Below are positions 1 through 14,300 of a stretch of DNA of 64,000 bases, piece after piece; position 1 is the stretch's first letter; each line of letters opens with the position of its first letter. The notes under the pieces were generated by a model. The model was not told the origin of the DNA. It searched no databases and saw only the letters and a list, made by a program, of their open reading frames with translations. This stretch comes from Henckelia pumila (taxonomy: Eukaryota; Streptophyta; Magnoliopsida; Lamiales; Gesneriaceae), in assembly GCF_033568475.1 (NCBI RefSeq), contig NC_133121.1, positions 2,232,001-2,296,000 of the forward strand. Direction: 5' to 3'. The position numbers and the translations under genes were made by a program.

Positions 1-953
1 TTCGAGCAGATAATAAAAGATATACTTGTGTTACGACCATTTATGCAAGTAATTTAAACTTTATGGTTTGTTCTTGGGCTCATTCCTTCTTGTTTTTATT
101 TGATCTTTGATTCTTTGCTAATTATGAACAAATTGATTTCCGTGTGTTGCCTACAATTTTAGGCAAATATCTCGAGTTCTTTTGAAGTGGTTACTGTGAA
201 TTATAGCTTAAATGGGCTTAGCTGGTCTATTAGGAAACATTGTCTGTCAAGAAATCAATGTTACTCATTAAGTTTCTACATTGAATCAAACCAACATGAT
301 AAGTAATGAAAATTCTGCATGTATAATCTTAATTTGATCTATTTCTTTCAGAGTATGTAATAGTGAAGGTTGGGGCATTCAGAAAGAACTTTCTCATCCT
401 TGATCATATTATCTTGAAGCAAAAGAAAATAAATTAATTAAGATTAGTAGCACGTGTCTGGTCAAATCTGTTTAAGATTTAACCTTAGATTTCAAGATAA
501 AAACCAAAAACAGCTGTGTTTATGGAAATTGTAAGAATATCGATCGTTTCAATTAACAATCAAATTAAGTTCGTTTATACTTCAATTTGTTATTTCTTCA
601 TTTGGTAGACTATGTATATCAGAAAATGACTTCATCTCGAACAGAAAATCGAATTCTTGAAAAATATCTGAAATTGGTAGGTTATCAAGACACAGTTTAT
701 TGTTTTCTGCATGGAGTTGTAGGTCAATAAGTGTGGCGCTAAATTGTGATTCATACATAAAACAGTAAGAAAGAGGTGGCTGCATTAGCTCTGCTCTTGA
801 ATCCCGAAAAAAAGCAGAAAAAATGGTTGAACTCGATGATAACCCACATGTTTCTTGCATAGTTACTTGGCTGATTTGCTATATTGGTGGCATCGTTTTT
901 ATTCTCTGCCTCGTGATGTTTGTTTTGAAACCTGTTTCCTGATCTGGTTATAG

Positions 954-1956
954 GTGGCTCTGCTCTGAAGAAACAGATGTTAGACGACAGAAAATTCCCC
1001 AAAATGCACCTCGATTTGCAACGTCTCTTGCAGGTGCGTACAGGTTTAAGTTCAATACCCTGATCCCCTCGAAAGTCTTCCTTAGAATAACTTTGACTTT
1101 CTGAATTGGTATAGCTCTGTGGCTGATTCATTAGGCAGGTTACCATTTCATGGTTGTCTAGAGAAGAATTTTCCTTCCATTTACCAGCATAAAAACAAAA
1201 GCTACGTGGGACGATAGCCGATAGACTAATTTGTAAACATCTTGTTCTATATTGCAGGTGATTGCACATGGTGAGCAAGTCTTCCCTCGTGTTAAAGAGA
1301 AGTGTTCGTTTAAAGACTGGTTCACCAGTGAAGATATCAATGCTTTGGAAGAATTGATTGGACGGATACGCAGACTAAAGGAGAATGTTGGGTTTATAGC
1401 CAACCGTGTCACAGCAATTCAAGCCGGCCTAGACAGTTGGCAGTCCGAGCAAATAAATAGAAAACTATATTATCTCTCATTCCTCTCCATCATATTTCTA
1501 CCATTATCAACAATTACCGGAGGTCAGATGCCTCCCTTCTCACCTTTTCCTTATTCAAACTTTGAATCTTTATTTTCCTCACATGGATTGTAAAAAATCA
1601 AGTCTTTATCTGTCACACTGATATTTCCATCTCATAAACTCATACAAATTTTTTGATAAATTGACAAATGCTTTCTTGTGACCACAGTTTTCGGGATGAA
1701 TGTGGGAGGTGTTCCTTGGACTGGACAAAAGGATCCGGATTTAAGCGATGGTTTTCTCAGCGTGATGTTGATATGCATTGCGATGGTTGGAATTGTTCTC
1801 CTATGCTTCCTTTTCCCGAGTCTTTACAGTCATGTCATGGCATGGCGAAGAAGACAAGTTTTGAGAAGAAGTTGGTCCATCAACCATAAATCCTTCGTCA
1901 AGAGAACCATCGCAAATGAAGAAAGAAACGGCACAGGAGGCTACCTTCCGCTTTAA
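954..1956 (+). CDS. CorA-like divalent metal ion transporter, 3' part
   Basis: Partial gene: three terminal exons at 954-1033, 1258-1522 and 1688-1956 join in frame into about 204 C-terminal residues ending at TAA. The joined protein carries the CorA signature: a helical stalk (around RLLQVIAHGEQVFPRVKEKC), a first membrane segment (YYLSFLSIIFLPLSTITG), the GMN motif as FGMNVGGVPWTG, then a second membrane segment (GFLSVMLICIAMVGIVLL) and a basic tail. GMN between two C-terminal helices is the family hallmark of pentameric Mg2+/metal channels. The joined sequence resembles the plant CorA-like group rather than the MRS2/MGT group, as far as I recall these families. The 5' exons lie mostly before the window. 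A possible extra exon near 607-649 was seen but not supported. The family is clear; substrate and membrane are inference. Confidence 0.85.
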
Positions 1957-2307
1957 GCTGTGAATACATTTGTTCTTTCCGAGTCATCCGCCGAGGCCTT
2001 TGGAGCTGTTTCATTATCATCGATGGTTGATCTTCTGCTGACTTTAATTTGTCTGATGCTTCTGAAGTTCCAGTATTCTTGCATTATTTGTGAAAAGCTG
2101 GAAACTGGAGACTGGAGTGAGCTGTGTACATACATTTTTCTTCTTATTATAAGCTGATAAATCGATAACTTTAACATGGTTTCCACTGATGGCAGTTACT
2201 ATATCTAGCTTGCTGCTTGATATGCAATTTTTTGGGGATAATTTTATATTTGGTGTTGTATCATATTTAATCGATTAGATATGTTTGCAAGCGAAATGGG
2301 ATAATTC

Positions 2308-2408
2308 GATGCTATGTCAGTTTTTTATTGGTCACTTTTATGGGACCCATGTGTGGGTCTCACATTAGTGGCCAATAATAAACTGACACGCCACCCTGAG
2401 GATAGCAT
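2308..2408. mobile_element. Small palindromic MITE
   Basis: A roughly 100-bp imperfect palindrome just downstream of the CorA-like gene. The arm with TCAGTTTTTTATTGGTCAC at the left is matched by GTGGCCAATAATAAACTGAC at the right, and the outer ends are GATGCTAT and ATAGCAT. The right arm has about 15 bases (CACCCTGAGG region) that the left arm lacks, so the left arm looks deleted. No coding capacity. It probably belongs with the element at 2598-2739. Confidence 0.55.
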
Positions 2409-2597
2409 TGACATATCCAGCGAAATGATTATTTTCAACTTAGCCGCATATATTTTCTTTTTTTTGGTTTCATTCTCAAGTGTTTGCACTTTTGAAGTCT
2501 CTTTTTTGTAGTGTTAACATATCGTTGAGTCATTTTTAATTAACACAGTGGCACTGAGCCCATACTGCAGAGTGCGGTCTATGTTACGGTTTTGTTC

Positions 2598-2739
2598 ATG
2601 CCGCCTGCAGGGTACTACCCTGCGGGCGACGTGTAACTCAATGATTGGTTAAAATTAATGGGTCTCATGTGGGGTCCACTAATTTTAACCAATCAAAATT
2701 CACCATGCCACCCACAGGGCATTACCCTGTGGGTGGCAT
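2598..2739. mobile_element. Palindromic MITE with nested hairpins
   Basis: The ends form their own short hairpins (CTGCAGGGTACTACCCTGCG at the left; CCCACAGGGCATTACCCTGT at the right). The interior is a further palindrome: GATTGGTTAAAATTA pairs with TAATTTTAACCAATC across a GGGTC/GTGGGGTCC centre. The whole is about 142 bp with no ORF. This is the structure of a fold-back non-autonomous DNA transposon. I could not place it in a superfamily because no clear target duplication is visible. Confidence 0.6.
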
Positions 2740-3000
2740 ACTGAATACTGAACCAACTGCTATATTTTTGATAAATAAAATTAAATCAAATATAGTTTTT
2801 TTAAGGGTAAAAAATTAAATATTGTTTTCCCTCTACTTGTGTCAAAAACCAATTCCCTTTATGTCTTATTGTTCTTGATTAATCAAGGGAACTTTTTTAA
2901 AACAATTTTTGGGTCCGATTTCATCTTTACCAAAAAAATAAAAAGTAAAGATTAATTATTATTTTTGAAATTATTTAACTAATTCATCATTTTTAGAACT

Positions 3001-3690
3001 TCGCCCGTTTGAGTAAGTACTTTAAAAACATTTTTTTTTAGAATTATTATACGTTAAAAAAAAACTTAAAAGTATGTGTTTGGACAAGATTTTTGCAAAA
3101 CGTTTTTGAAAAATATTTTTTTTAAAGATATCAAGGCTCCGTTTAGACATGTAATTATAAAATGTTTTTATAATTTTTTTAAAAATGTTTTAAAAATTAT
3201 TTTAAGAATAAATATATGTTTGAACAACTATTATATTAAAAAAACATTTTAACATTTTAAAAGTAATGTTATTCATTTTTGTCTTTTATAGTTTCATTCT
3301 AAAAACATCTAAAAACACTTCTCAAGTGTTCTTTACATACTATACTTAGAGAACATTTTTACATTTTACAAAAATTTTATCCAAACACATACTTTAAATT
3401 TTTTTTACTTATAAAACACTAAAAACGTTTTTAAAGTACATGTCCAAACGGAACCTAATTTTTCTTTAAAAATGACACTTGAATAATATATTTTGAAAAC
3501 TATTTTTTAAAAGTGTTTTCAAGTAACATTTTAAAAAAGCATTTGATATTTGTTTTATGATATTTTTAGAATTCATAACAATAATAAAAACAAAACATAT
3601 TAATTTTAAACATAAAAACTTTTTTATAGAATAGTTGTTCAACAACTATAAACAATTTTAAAAGTATTTATTCAAACGAAACATCGTAGA
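3001..3690. mobile_element. Fold-back MITEs (CCGTTTGG-end family), probably nested
   Basis: Two arms of about 100 bp, at about 3001-3110 and 3340-3457, are inverted repeats of each other. Shared blocks are CCGTTTG at the outer edge, AGTACTTTAAAAAC, and AGTATGTGTTTGGA. A second element with the same ends (GGCTCCGTTTAGACATG at 3134, TTCAAACGAAAC near 3672) seems to overlap it, suggesting insertion of one copy into another. The region is very AT-rich and has no gene. A related single copy lies at 7738-7942. Confidence 0.55.
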
Positions 3691-3944
3691 AGAAACCAAC
3701 AAATTATTTGTTTAAAAAAGAAGAAGAAAAAAGTAACAAATATTTAAATTTAAAAATAATAAACACACTAAAATAAGAAGAAATGTAAATAAAAAAGAGA
3801 AATACCTTGGGCAGTACTCCACTACTTCTCATTATGTGTAGAACATTCTATGAGCGTAAATGTGTAATTGAGCTCCATTTTCTTTCACTATATATTTTTT
3901 AATTGCATTCCCTCTCGGCCTTATTTCTCGACCTCTCTTTCCAA

Positions 3945-3960
3945 AAACCCTAAACCCTAG
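3945..3960 (+). promoter_or_regulatory. Double telo-box in the mtHSP70 leader/promoter
   Basis: AAACCCTAAACCCTAG lies 60 bp before the mtHSP70 start codon. The telo-box (AAACCCTAA) is a known plant cis-element enriched in promoters and 5' leaders of growth-linked and translation-linked genes. The motif and position are seen; function here is inferred. Confidence 0.5.
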
Positions 3961-4019
3961 CACCGCTGCTCCACAAAAGCGGAAGATTTTGTGAAAAGCT
4001 CCTTTGCTCCTCGCAGTCG

Positions 4020-6960
<2,941 letters not shown>

Positions 6961-8355
6961 GCAAATTGGAGTCTGAAAGCAATAGATGAACGACATAATT
7001 TTGATCATGTGTTTCGTTGGATCTGTATTTAAAGAAACTCAATTTACAAGTTCCTGACGGAGAACCTTTTGCATGTGGAACTCGATAGCGGTAGATTTTG
7101 TTTTGATTTGTTTTTTTCCTCATAATAATATGTTAAGGTGGAATTAATTCAATGTTGGAACTCTTGTGGGTTATTTCTGAATTTCATGCTGTGATATCTG
7201 GAAATCTGATGCCATGCGGTTGACTGATTCTAATTTCTAGCAAGTTATGTGTTGGGTTACTTGGGTATGTTGTTGCCTGTTGGTTGTGCTGGGTGGATAT
7301 TGATGGATCTGATTAATTATTTTTGGACGAAATATTTGTTAAGAGATACATAAAACAGTAGAATTTTGTCATTAATGTGTATCCACTATCCAATAACACA
7401 TATTCATTGTTTAGTCAAAAAGAAAAAAGAAAAACTTATATTCATTGTTTATTTTGGTTTATGATTTTTTCTATGAATTTCTGATTATTAGATACATTCT
7501 TAAAATAATGTTATATGGTCCGAATTTTATTAAACATGTTATAAAATGCACCATCTCATCAAGTATGTAGTATATATTAGAGAGTGATGTTTCTTGATAT
7601 GAGATCTCTATTACAAAAATTCTTCTCATAATATTTTTTATGTTAATGATTATTGAAATTTATATCTTTTATTGATTTATATTTATATTTATTTATTTTT
7701 CTTACACTCCTAGTTTAGATAATCCCTGGAAGTTTTAGGCTCCGTTTGAATAAATATTTACAAAATGTTTTAGTTTAATTGTAAAAACATCTCTCGATTG
7801 CTCTTTTAAAATTATACTAAGATAACATTTTTAAAAAAAATATTTTTCAAAAATATTTTATAAAAATTTTGTCCATACACATATTTTTTAAGTTTTTTTT
7901 CACTTATATAAAGCTAAAATATTTTTAAATTACACGTCCAGAAATTTAAAGTTTGTTTTGTTTTTGTTATATGTATATGTATATGTATATTATATATTAT
8001 TTATTTATTTAAAAACCGGGTATCATATTCATTGACGAACGGCAAAATCATTGAAGAAATATTTAATTTGCGTAGAAAACTATGCTGCGTTGTTGGTTTC
8101 CATTTATTCCTCCCAACCTCTTCCACCTGCTCTCACGTTAATATTCATCCCCATTCTCCTCCCCCGGCGCTGTATATCATTTCCTGCGCATTTCATACTC
8201 TTCTTCAGTGTTCACCAAGCGCTCAAACAACCAACCAAGGTTGATTTCGGAAGTTATGTTTATGTTTTGACTGTAAAATGTGTGTTTATTGGAATTCTGA
8301 TTCAGTGAGTTGATCGATTTTGTTTTCACAGATTGGATCGAATTTGGGCGGGAAA
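6961..8355. other. Spacer between mtHSP70 and FAAH, with 3'UTR and 5' leader
   Basis: The first 180 bp or so are the likely mtHSP70 3'UTR (AATAATA-type signals near 7122). The middle is AT-rich with no gene and holds one MITE relic (7738-7942). Near 7970 there is a short TATATG repeat. The end (about 8150-8355) is less AT-rich and probably contains the FAAH 5'UTR, with a possible leader intron between CCAAG|GTTG at about 8240 and CACAG|ATTGG at about 8330. Confidence 0.45.
7738..7942. mobile_element. Degenerate MITE, GGCTCCGTTTG family
   Basis: Begins AGGCTCCGTTTGAATAAATA. Its right part (ATTTTGTCCATACACATA, then TTTTTTCACTTATATAAAGC, then TACACGTCCAGA) matches the right arm of the fold-back element at 3340-3457 block by block. 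It is AT-rich with no ORF and no target duplication that I can define. Confidence 0.45.
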
Positions 8356-11300
8356 ATGGTGAAGAAGAAGGTGATGTTGCCGGCGGATGAAGTTGACTTG
8401 GCTACGGTGAAATATCAGTATGAGAAAATTGAAGGTGTGTTGGTTGTCGAGTATCCAGCTATGATTGAATAGAATATTTGGTTTATTCCTTTCTGTTTTA
8501 GTGATTGTCGACTTTCGGTGCAGCGCCGCATTTGACTGGATTTTGGCTCAAGTTATTTGTTAAAGTTGTTGAGACGTCCATAATTGGTCCATTGATTATA
8601 TCTCATCTGAAGAAGGAGAATAAAATGGTTGAGGTTGGGTGTTTTTTGTTTGTTTTCAATGTCAACAAACTTCGTATATTATTGAATGTATCATGTGTGT
8701 AGAGTTCAACATTTGAAATTGATCCTTATGTGAACAGATGCTGAGGAATACTGTGATACCAGAGGCTCCTATGTTTAAACCTGAGTTTCCTCCTCAAGGT
8801 TTATTATCATCATGTTCTCTTTTGATGCTTTGTGTGTGACTCCATTTTTATAGTTCCCTATTATGTTAAGGAAGTAACTTCACTGAGAAATACTTTTTGA
8901 CGTGGAAATACGCAAGGGATTAAAAGAAACGAAACTGAAGAATAAGACTGCTATATTTGCTGTGACGCGTAGGCAAGTGAAATAGCTTGCCCTGATTGAT
9001 TTTATTGGATTATTTTGTTCCTTCTCTTGGCATATTTAGCTTACTTAATCATATAAATTTTACCAAGCAACGAGCTCTATCTTTAAAAACATTATCAACC
9101 TTAGCCAACAATGTTGCAAATGACTAAAGATTTTACGGTTGGACTTGAATTCAGAACCAGAAACTGAAGTTATTGCTCTGGAAGAAGATGGAGAGCCTGA
9201 AGAGAGAGTTGAATTGGCCTTGAAGTGTCTTCCAGAATATGATCCTGCTAAGAGTTGGACGTCTGATTCTTCTGAGCCTTTCCGCTATTGGAATATTCGT
9301 GATTATGCATATGCATACAGATCTAAGCTCACAACCCCGTCTATTGTAAGTACTTTTTTGGAATTGTCTTTCCTCTCTCTGATTATCATCAATTTGTCGT
9401 TTTTAATTTTATGTTTCAGGTTGCAGAGCGCTTCATCTCAGCGATTGATGAGTTCAAAAATAAGAAGCCTCCCACTCCATTGTTGATTTCCTATGACCCT
9501 GGGAATATAAGAAAACAAGCAGCAGCTTCTACCAGAAGGTTTGAGGAAGGTGAAAATAAGCATGTCCCAGTAATATCAGTTTTTGTTCCTGTTGTGTGTT
9601 GTGTTTTTTAACCGATGTTGACTCAATATTAGTTCTTATCTGAATGGAATGTGCAGGGAATCCATTGTCAGTCCTTGATGGTATTTTTATGGCAATTAAA
9701 GATGATATTGATTGCTGCCCGTATCCTTCTAATGGTACTTATTTGAAATGCATTTGTTGATCATCCTTTTAAGGCATAAGTAAATGGCAAGTGCTCCATG
9801 ACAAGCAGGTGGAACAACCTTCTTTCACGAGATTCGTCCGGTTGAAGAGGATGCGGCCTCTGTTGCAAAACTACGTAGCTCCGGTGTGATTTTGGTTGGA
9901 AAGGCAAATATGCATGAACTGGGTCTAGGCACGTCAGGAAACAATCCAAATTATGGGTATGTTACGTATAGCTGCCTTTCATCGATGGAAAGTCTATCTC
10001 TAGATGCCAAAATGTTGCAATGGCCTAATCAATGTATTTCTTGTGGCATATAGTGCAATAAACGATATACCTAGTTCAAATAGCAACTTTTGACAAAAAA
10101 ATTGCATGCCTTTGATTATGAATCTTTAAAATGCTGTTATTATGAATCTTCAAAATTTTAATTCAACACAAGTATTTGCTTTTTCTTGTTAAAATCTGGT
10201 TTATAAGCCTTTGCTAGTGATTAAAGCTCACAGATGGCGAGGTCACTGCAAGTTAGTTAATTAAAGAATATCAAGTCTGTCCACCTGAAAATGAGACCAC
10301 TTTTCAATCTTGATTTCTGTAACTTCTGAACAATACGTTTATTTGTCTCCTGTGAGTCTTATAATGCTTCAGGTACATACATGAGCAGAACATTTTTTAT
10401 GTACTGTTAATTAGTCTTTGATATTTGAAACTCAGTTACAACAGGGAGTTTGTGCATGCAGGACCGCAAGAAATCCACATGCTCCTGAAAGATATACTGG
10501 TGGATCATCCTCAGGACCTGCGGCAATTGTAGCCGCTGGATTGTGTTCAGCTGCATTGGGAACAGATGGAGGAGGTTGTCCATTTGTGTCGCATATAATT
10601 TTTCAAAATTGACCACGATTCTACTTATTTCATTTAAAAAATTACAGGTTCTGTTCGAATTCCATCATCTTTGTGTGGTGTTGTGGGACTGAAATCTACG
10701 TACGGGAGGACCAGTATGATAGGGTAAGCTCATGAACATCATATTTTCATATATTGTACTTAATTCACTTTCATGATGAAGAATCACACTTCTGGTAATT
10801 GTCAAACTGCAAAAAATCTCCTTTTCAATTTGTTTTTCAGATTTATATTGCATGTTGTTGCAACCACAATAATAACCATTAACAAAAGATATTGAAGTGA
10901 AATATGCTGAATATATCTGATCAAATGAAAGAAAATAACACGTAGAGAAATGTCTATGTACAACCCTAGCCTACGCTTGTAATCACTAGCAAGAAAACAA
11001 AATAATTCTAACCAACTCTTCTCTCTTATATTCCCCTTTTTTGCCCTTGCCAAGCTTTCTAGAAATCTCTCAAGGACTAAACAATGACTTTGGCCCAATT
11101 TATTGAGGCCCATAACAATACCTCTCCATTGACTAATCATGCCCATAACATGTCCTCTCCATTGACTAATCAGACCCTTTAAACTTAAGTCCCTGACACT
11201 TGGCAAGTTAAAAGTTCCAGAATTGACGGCTACTTCCTGTAACATCCTGGAAATTACTAATTGAATATTTCTAGACATGATAAATATTCCAACACAGCAA

Positions 11301-14300
11301 TATATTCCAACGTATATAGTTTTTGTCTAATTGCTTAAGAGCCATCAATTTCCTAATCCATGGAAACATGGAACCGTACAAAACTGGCGATAAATAGTTT
11401 AACACGAGAATTTTATTTATTTTACTGCATGGTTTTGATTTGCGCAAACTAAATTTCCATTTCAGTATTTGTAGCAACTTCACTTTATGATATGCGTTAG
11501 CTGAAGGTTTGCCCACTTATTTGTCTCCTAAATATTTTGTAGTAACAATATCTCTCTCATTTTATTGTCTCCTAAATTGCCAACGTATCTGTTCTTACTG
11601 TTGTCCGGTGCACCCTAGTCCTCTTTTCATGACTTCTTCGTCAAATTGTCACATTGAATCTTGGACTGTTTTTTAGGAATAAACTTAATGGAAAATTTTT
11701 ACTGGAGTATTCACTTTTGAGTTTTCCAACAATTTGACAGATCTATATGTGATTCGGGTACAGTGGAGATTATTGGACCCATTACAACTAATATTGAGGA
11801 TGCGATACTTGTGTAAGTAATAGGTACCTTGATATTATTGAAATAAAGGTTTCTACCATTTTGGTATGGGCAAATACTTTGTTTTAGTGTTTTAACAAAT
11901 ATAAACAATTGGTTCCGTCCAGTCATTACTTTTTAATTAAAATTGTGGGTTTGCTCTCTGTTGATTAACCGAAGTGTTAATGCTAAATGTGCATTCTCGA
12001 GGCTGTAGAGAAGGAGGTACTATTCTAAGCTATCAGTGGAAAAGTATCATTTAGAGTTTTTTCAATCTATTCCTGTAAAATACATATTCTTTCAATCCAC
12101 TTGTTGACCTGCTCGGTGTATGTCCTCTCTAGGAGTTCATCATGGATCCGGGCTATCGCCATTATATTATTTTGGCTGTTTTGGAAGATAACTATTTAAC
12201 TGGGCTGTTTTATTCTGCCCAATTCCTTGAATCATGATGCACTTAATCTGAGTGGCATTAGGCAGAAAGTTTGAAATTCACCTTGTGTGCTTCTGGATAA
12301 GTAAATTCATAAATTCTTGTATTATACCTTACTGTCTCCATTCAAGCACTAATTTTAGATGCACACTTTCAGGTATTCGGCGATTTTGGGATCCTCGGCT
12401 GCAGATAGAATTGCTTTGAAACCTGTAATTGCTTAAGAATTTATTTCGCTTCTTGATTTTCTCAGTTCATTTCTGAGCATGTTGCTACAATATTTCATTT
12501 TCTAACATTGTACTGCTGACTGACATCTTTCAAACTTGCTACCTATGGGTTAAATATTTAATTTTTTTTTGAGCTAATCAAATCTGTTATGTTAAGATAG
12601 TTACAACAGGAACTTTTCTTCTCTTTTTGTTTTTTCAGAGTTGATAAGTAGAAATATTTTTTTTGGTGTTGAAATTAAATGATTTTCGTCCTTCGCAGTC
12701 AATACCCCATGTACCTATCTTATCTTTGCAAGAAAGTTCAAACTTTCTGGGATCACTAAAGTTGGGGAAGTATACTGAGGTGTTCACTTGCTTCTTGTAC
12801 TAGAAACCTTTCCACCAGGCCACTAAAATGTCATTTAACCAGTATAATACCCTCACTGCAGTGGTTTAATGATGTTTTCTCGACTGATATTACCGAAAAG
12901 TGTGAGGACGTGATAAATCGTTTAACTGAAACACATGGGTGCAAGGTGTGCATCTCTTCTCTCATGATTGATCAATTCATGTGCTCTAGTGAATTCCAAT
13001 TTTAGAGATTAATATTATCTTCTTTATAAGAACGCTACATCATATCCCAACTTAGATATTTGTTGGTGGCTGCGACATAGACTTTTCATGCTTTGAGTGG
13101 GTTTTCTCTTTCTGCAAAAGACAGTGGAGATTGTAATCCCAGAGCTTCAGGAGATGCGTAATGCCCATATTGTTTCAATTGGGTCTGAATCAGTGTGCGG
13201 GTTGAATCCTGATTTTGAAGATGGGTATGTTCCTTTTTCTATTCACTATGCATCTTCCGAACTTGAATTCACTTCAGAAAGTTCAATGTATGCAAGTGAA
13301 ATATCTCGGCAATAGTAAACATATATCTGAATGAATAATTGTTTTCCTTAGTAAACGAGTGAAGTTGACAAATGATACACGGACAAACCTCGCACTTTTT
13401 CGGTCCTTTTCAGCATCGGATTATGTTGCAGCTCAATGTTTCAGGTCAGCCGTGATTGTCAATTTTATGGGTCTGCTAAAGATGCATTTGTTATGTTTAT
13501 ATTTATTGACGTCGCATGCTGTTACTTGACCAATACTTATTAAAATCTCTAGTTTTGTCTGATTTATTGTAGGAGAAGGATAATGCTGTACCTTATGGAT
13601 ATATTTAAAAAGGTGGACGTGATTATCACTCCAACGACGGGGTACGATGAAATAAGGCTTCTTGGTGTGGTTAATATATTTCCATCTATATGCATGATTT
13701 CTAGACATGCATAGCTTCATCCGTACACCAGTTGCTGGAACATTTATTACTAAAAACATTTGATACCACTTTTGCATGTATGGTTCATCCATCATATAGG
13801 CAGTGTATGAGATTGCTTCCAAAAGTACTTATGAGATTTTCCTTCGCAAAATTTTCAACTTCTGATTACCAAAAGCATCTTATTTGCATACGCTTTTTGG
13901 TTTATAATTGCTTGTTTGCTGTTTTCTTTTGTCTGATTGACTGATTATGTTTATTTGTCTCATCCTCTAGACTGGTATTTGATATCTGTAGTCTGTAGAT
14001 CATAAAGTAACTTCTCCAGCTCCATAAAACCCTTTGCTTTTAGAATCCACAAATCATATATGATATTGTGGTAATGATATGTGGTTTGTGTCGTTTTGAG
14101 GACAGGATGGAAAAAAAAAGGACTTTTCTATTCAGAATTGACTTTTAAATATAAATGACAAAACAAATAGCCTGCATTAACTGTTGGACCTTGCATTTTG
14201 CAACTTTTGTGAGACATTTTTATAAGTGAGAAATCACTAAATATTGGTTGGGGACTGCATTGGAGTCTTTCCTGAGATAACTTTTTCTGACTAGTAACAA

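Noticed and set aside
607-649. Possible additional exon of the CorA-like gene (DYVYQKMTSSRTENRILEKY)
   Set aside because: Borders resemble AG and GT sites and the frame is open, but I could not match it to the family or to the phase of the next exon with confidence.
751-1278. Minus-strand ORF of 175 codons and its neighbour at 582-860
   Set aside because: It lies antisense to two real exons and an intron of the CorA-like gene, with no domain and no leader or splice context; it is a shadow ORF.
10802-11278. Minus-strand ORF of 158 codons inside FAAH intron 9
   Set aside because: It coincides with the LTR-like repeat and has no protein features, so it is not a gene.
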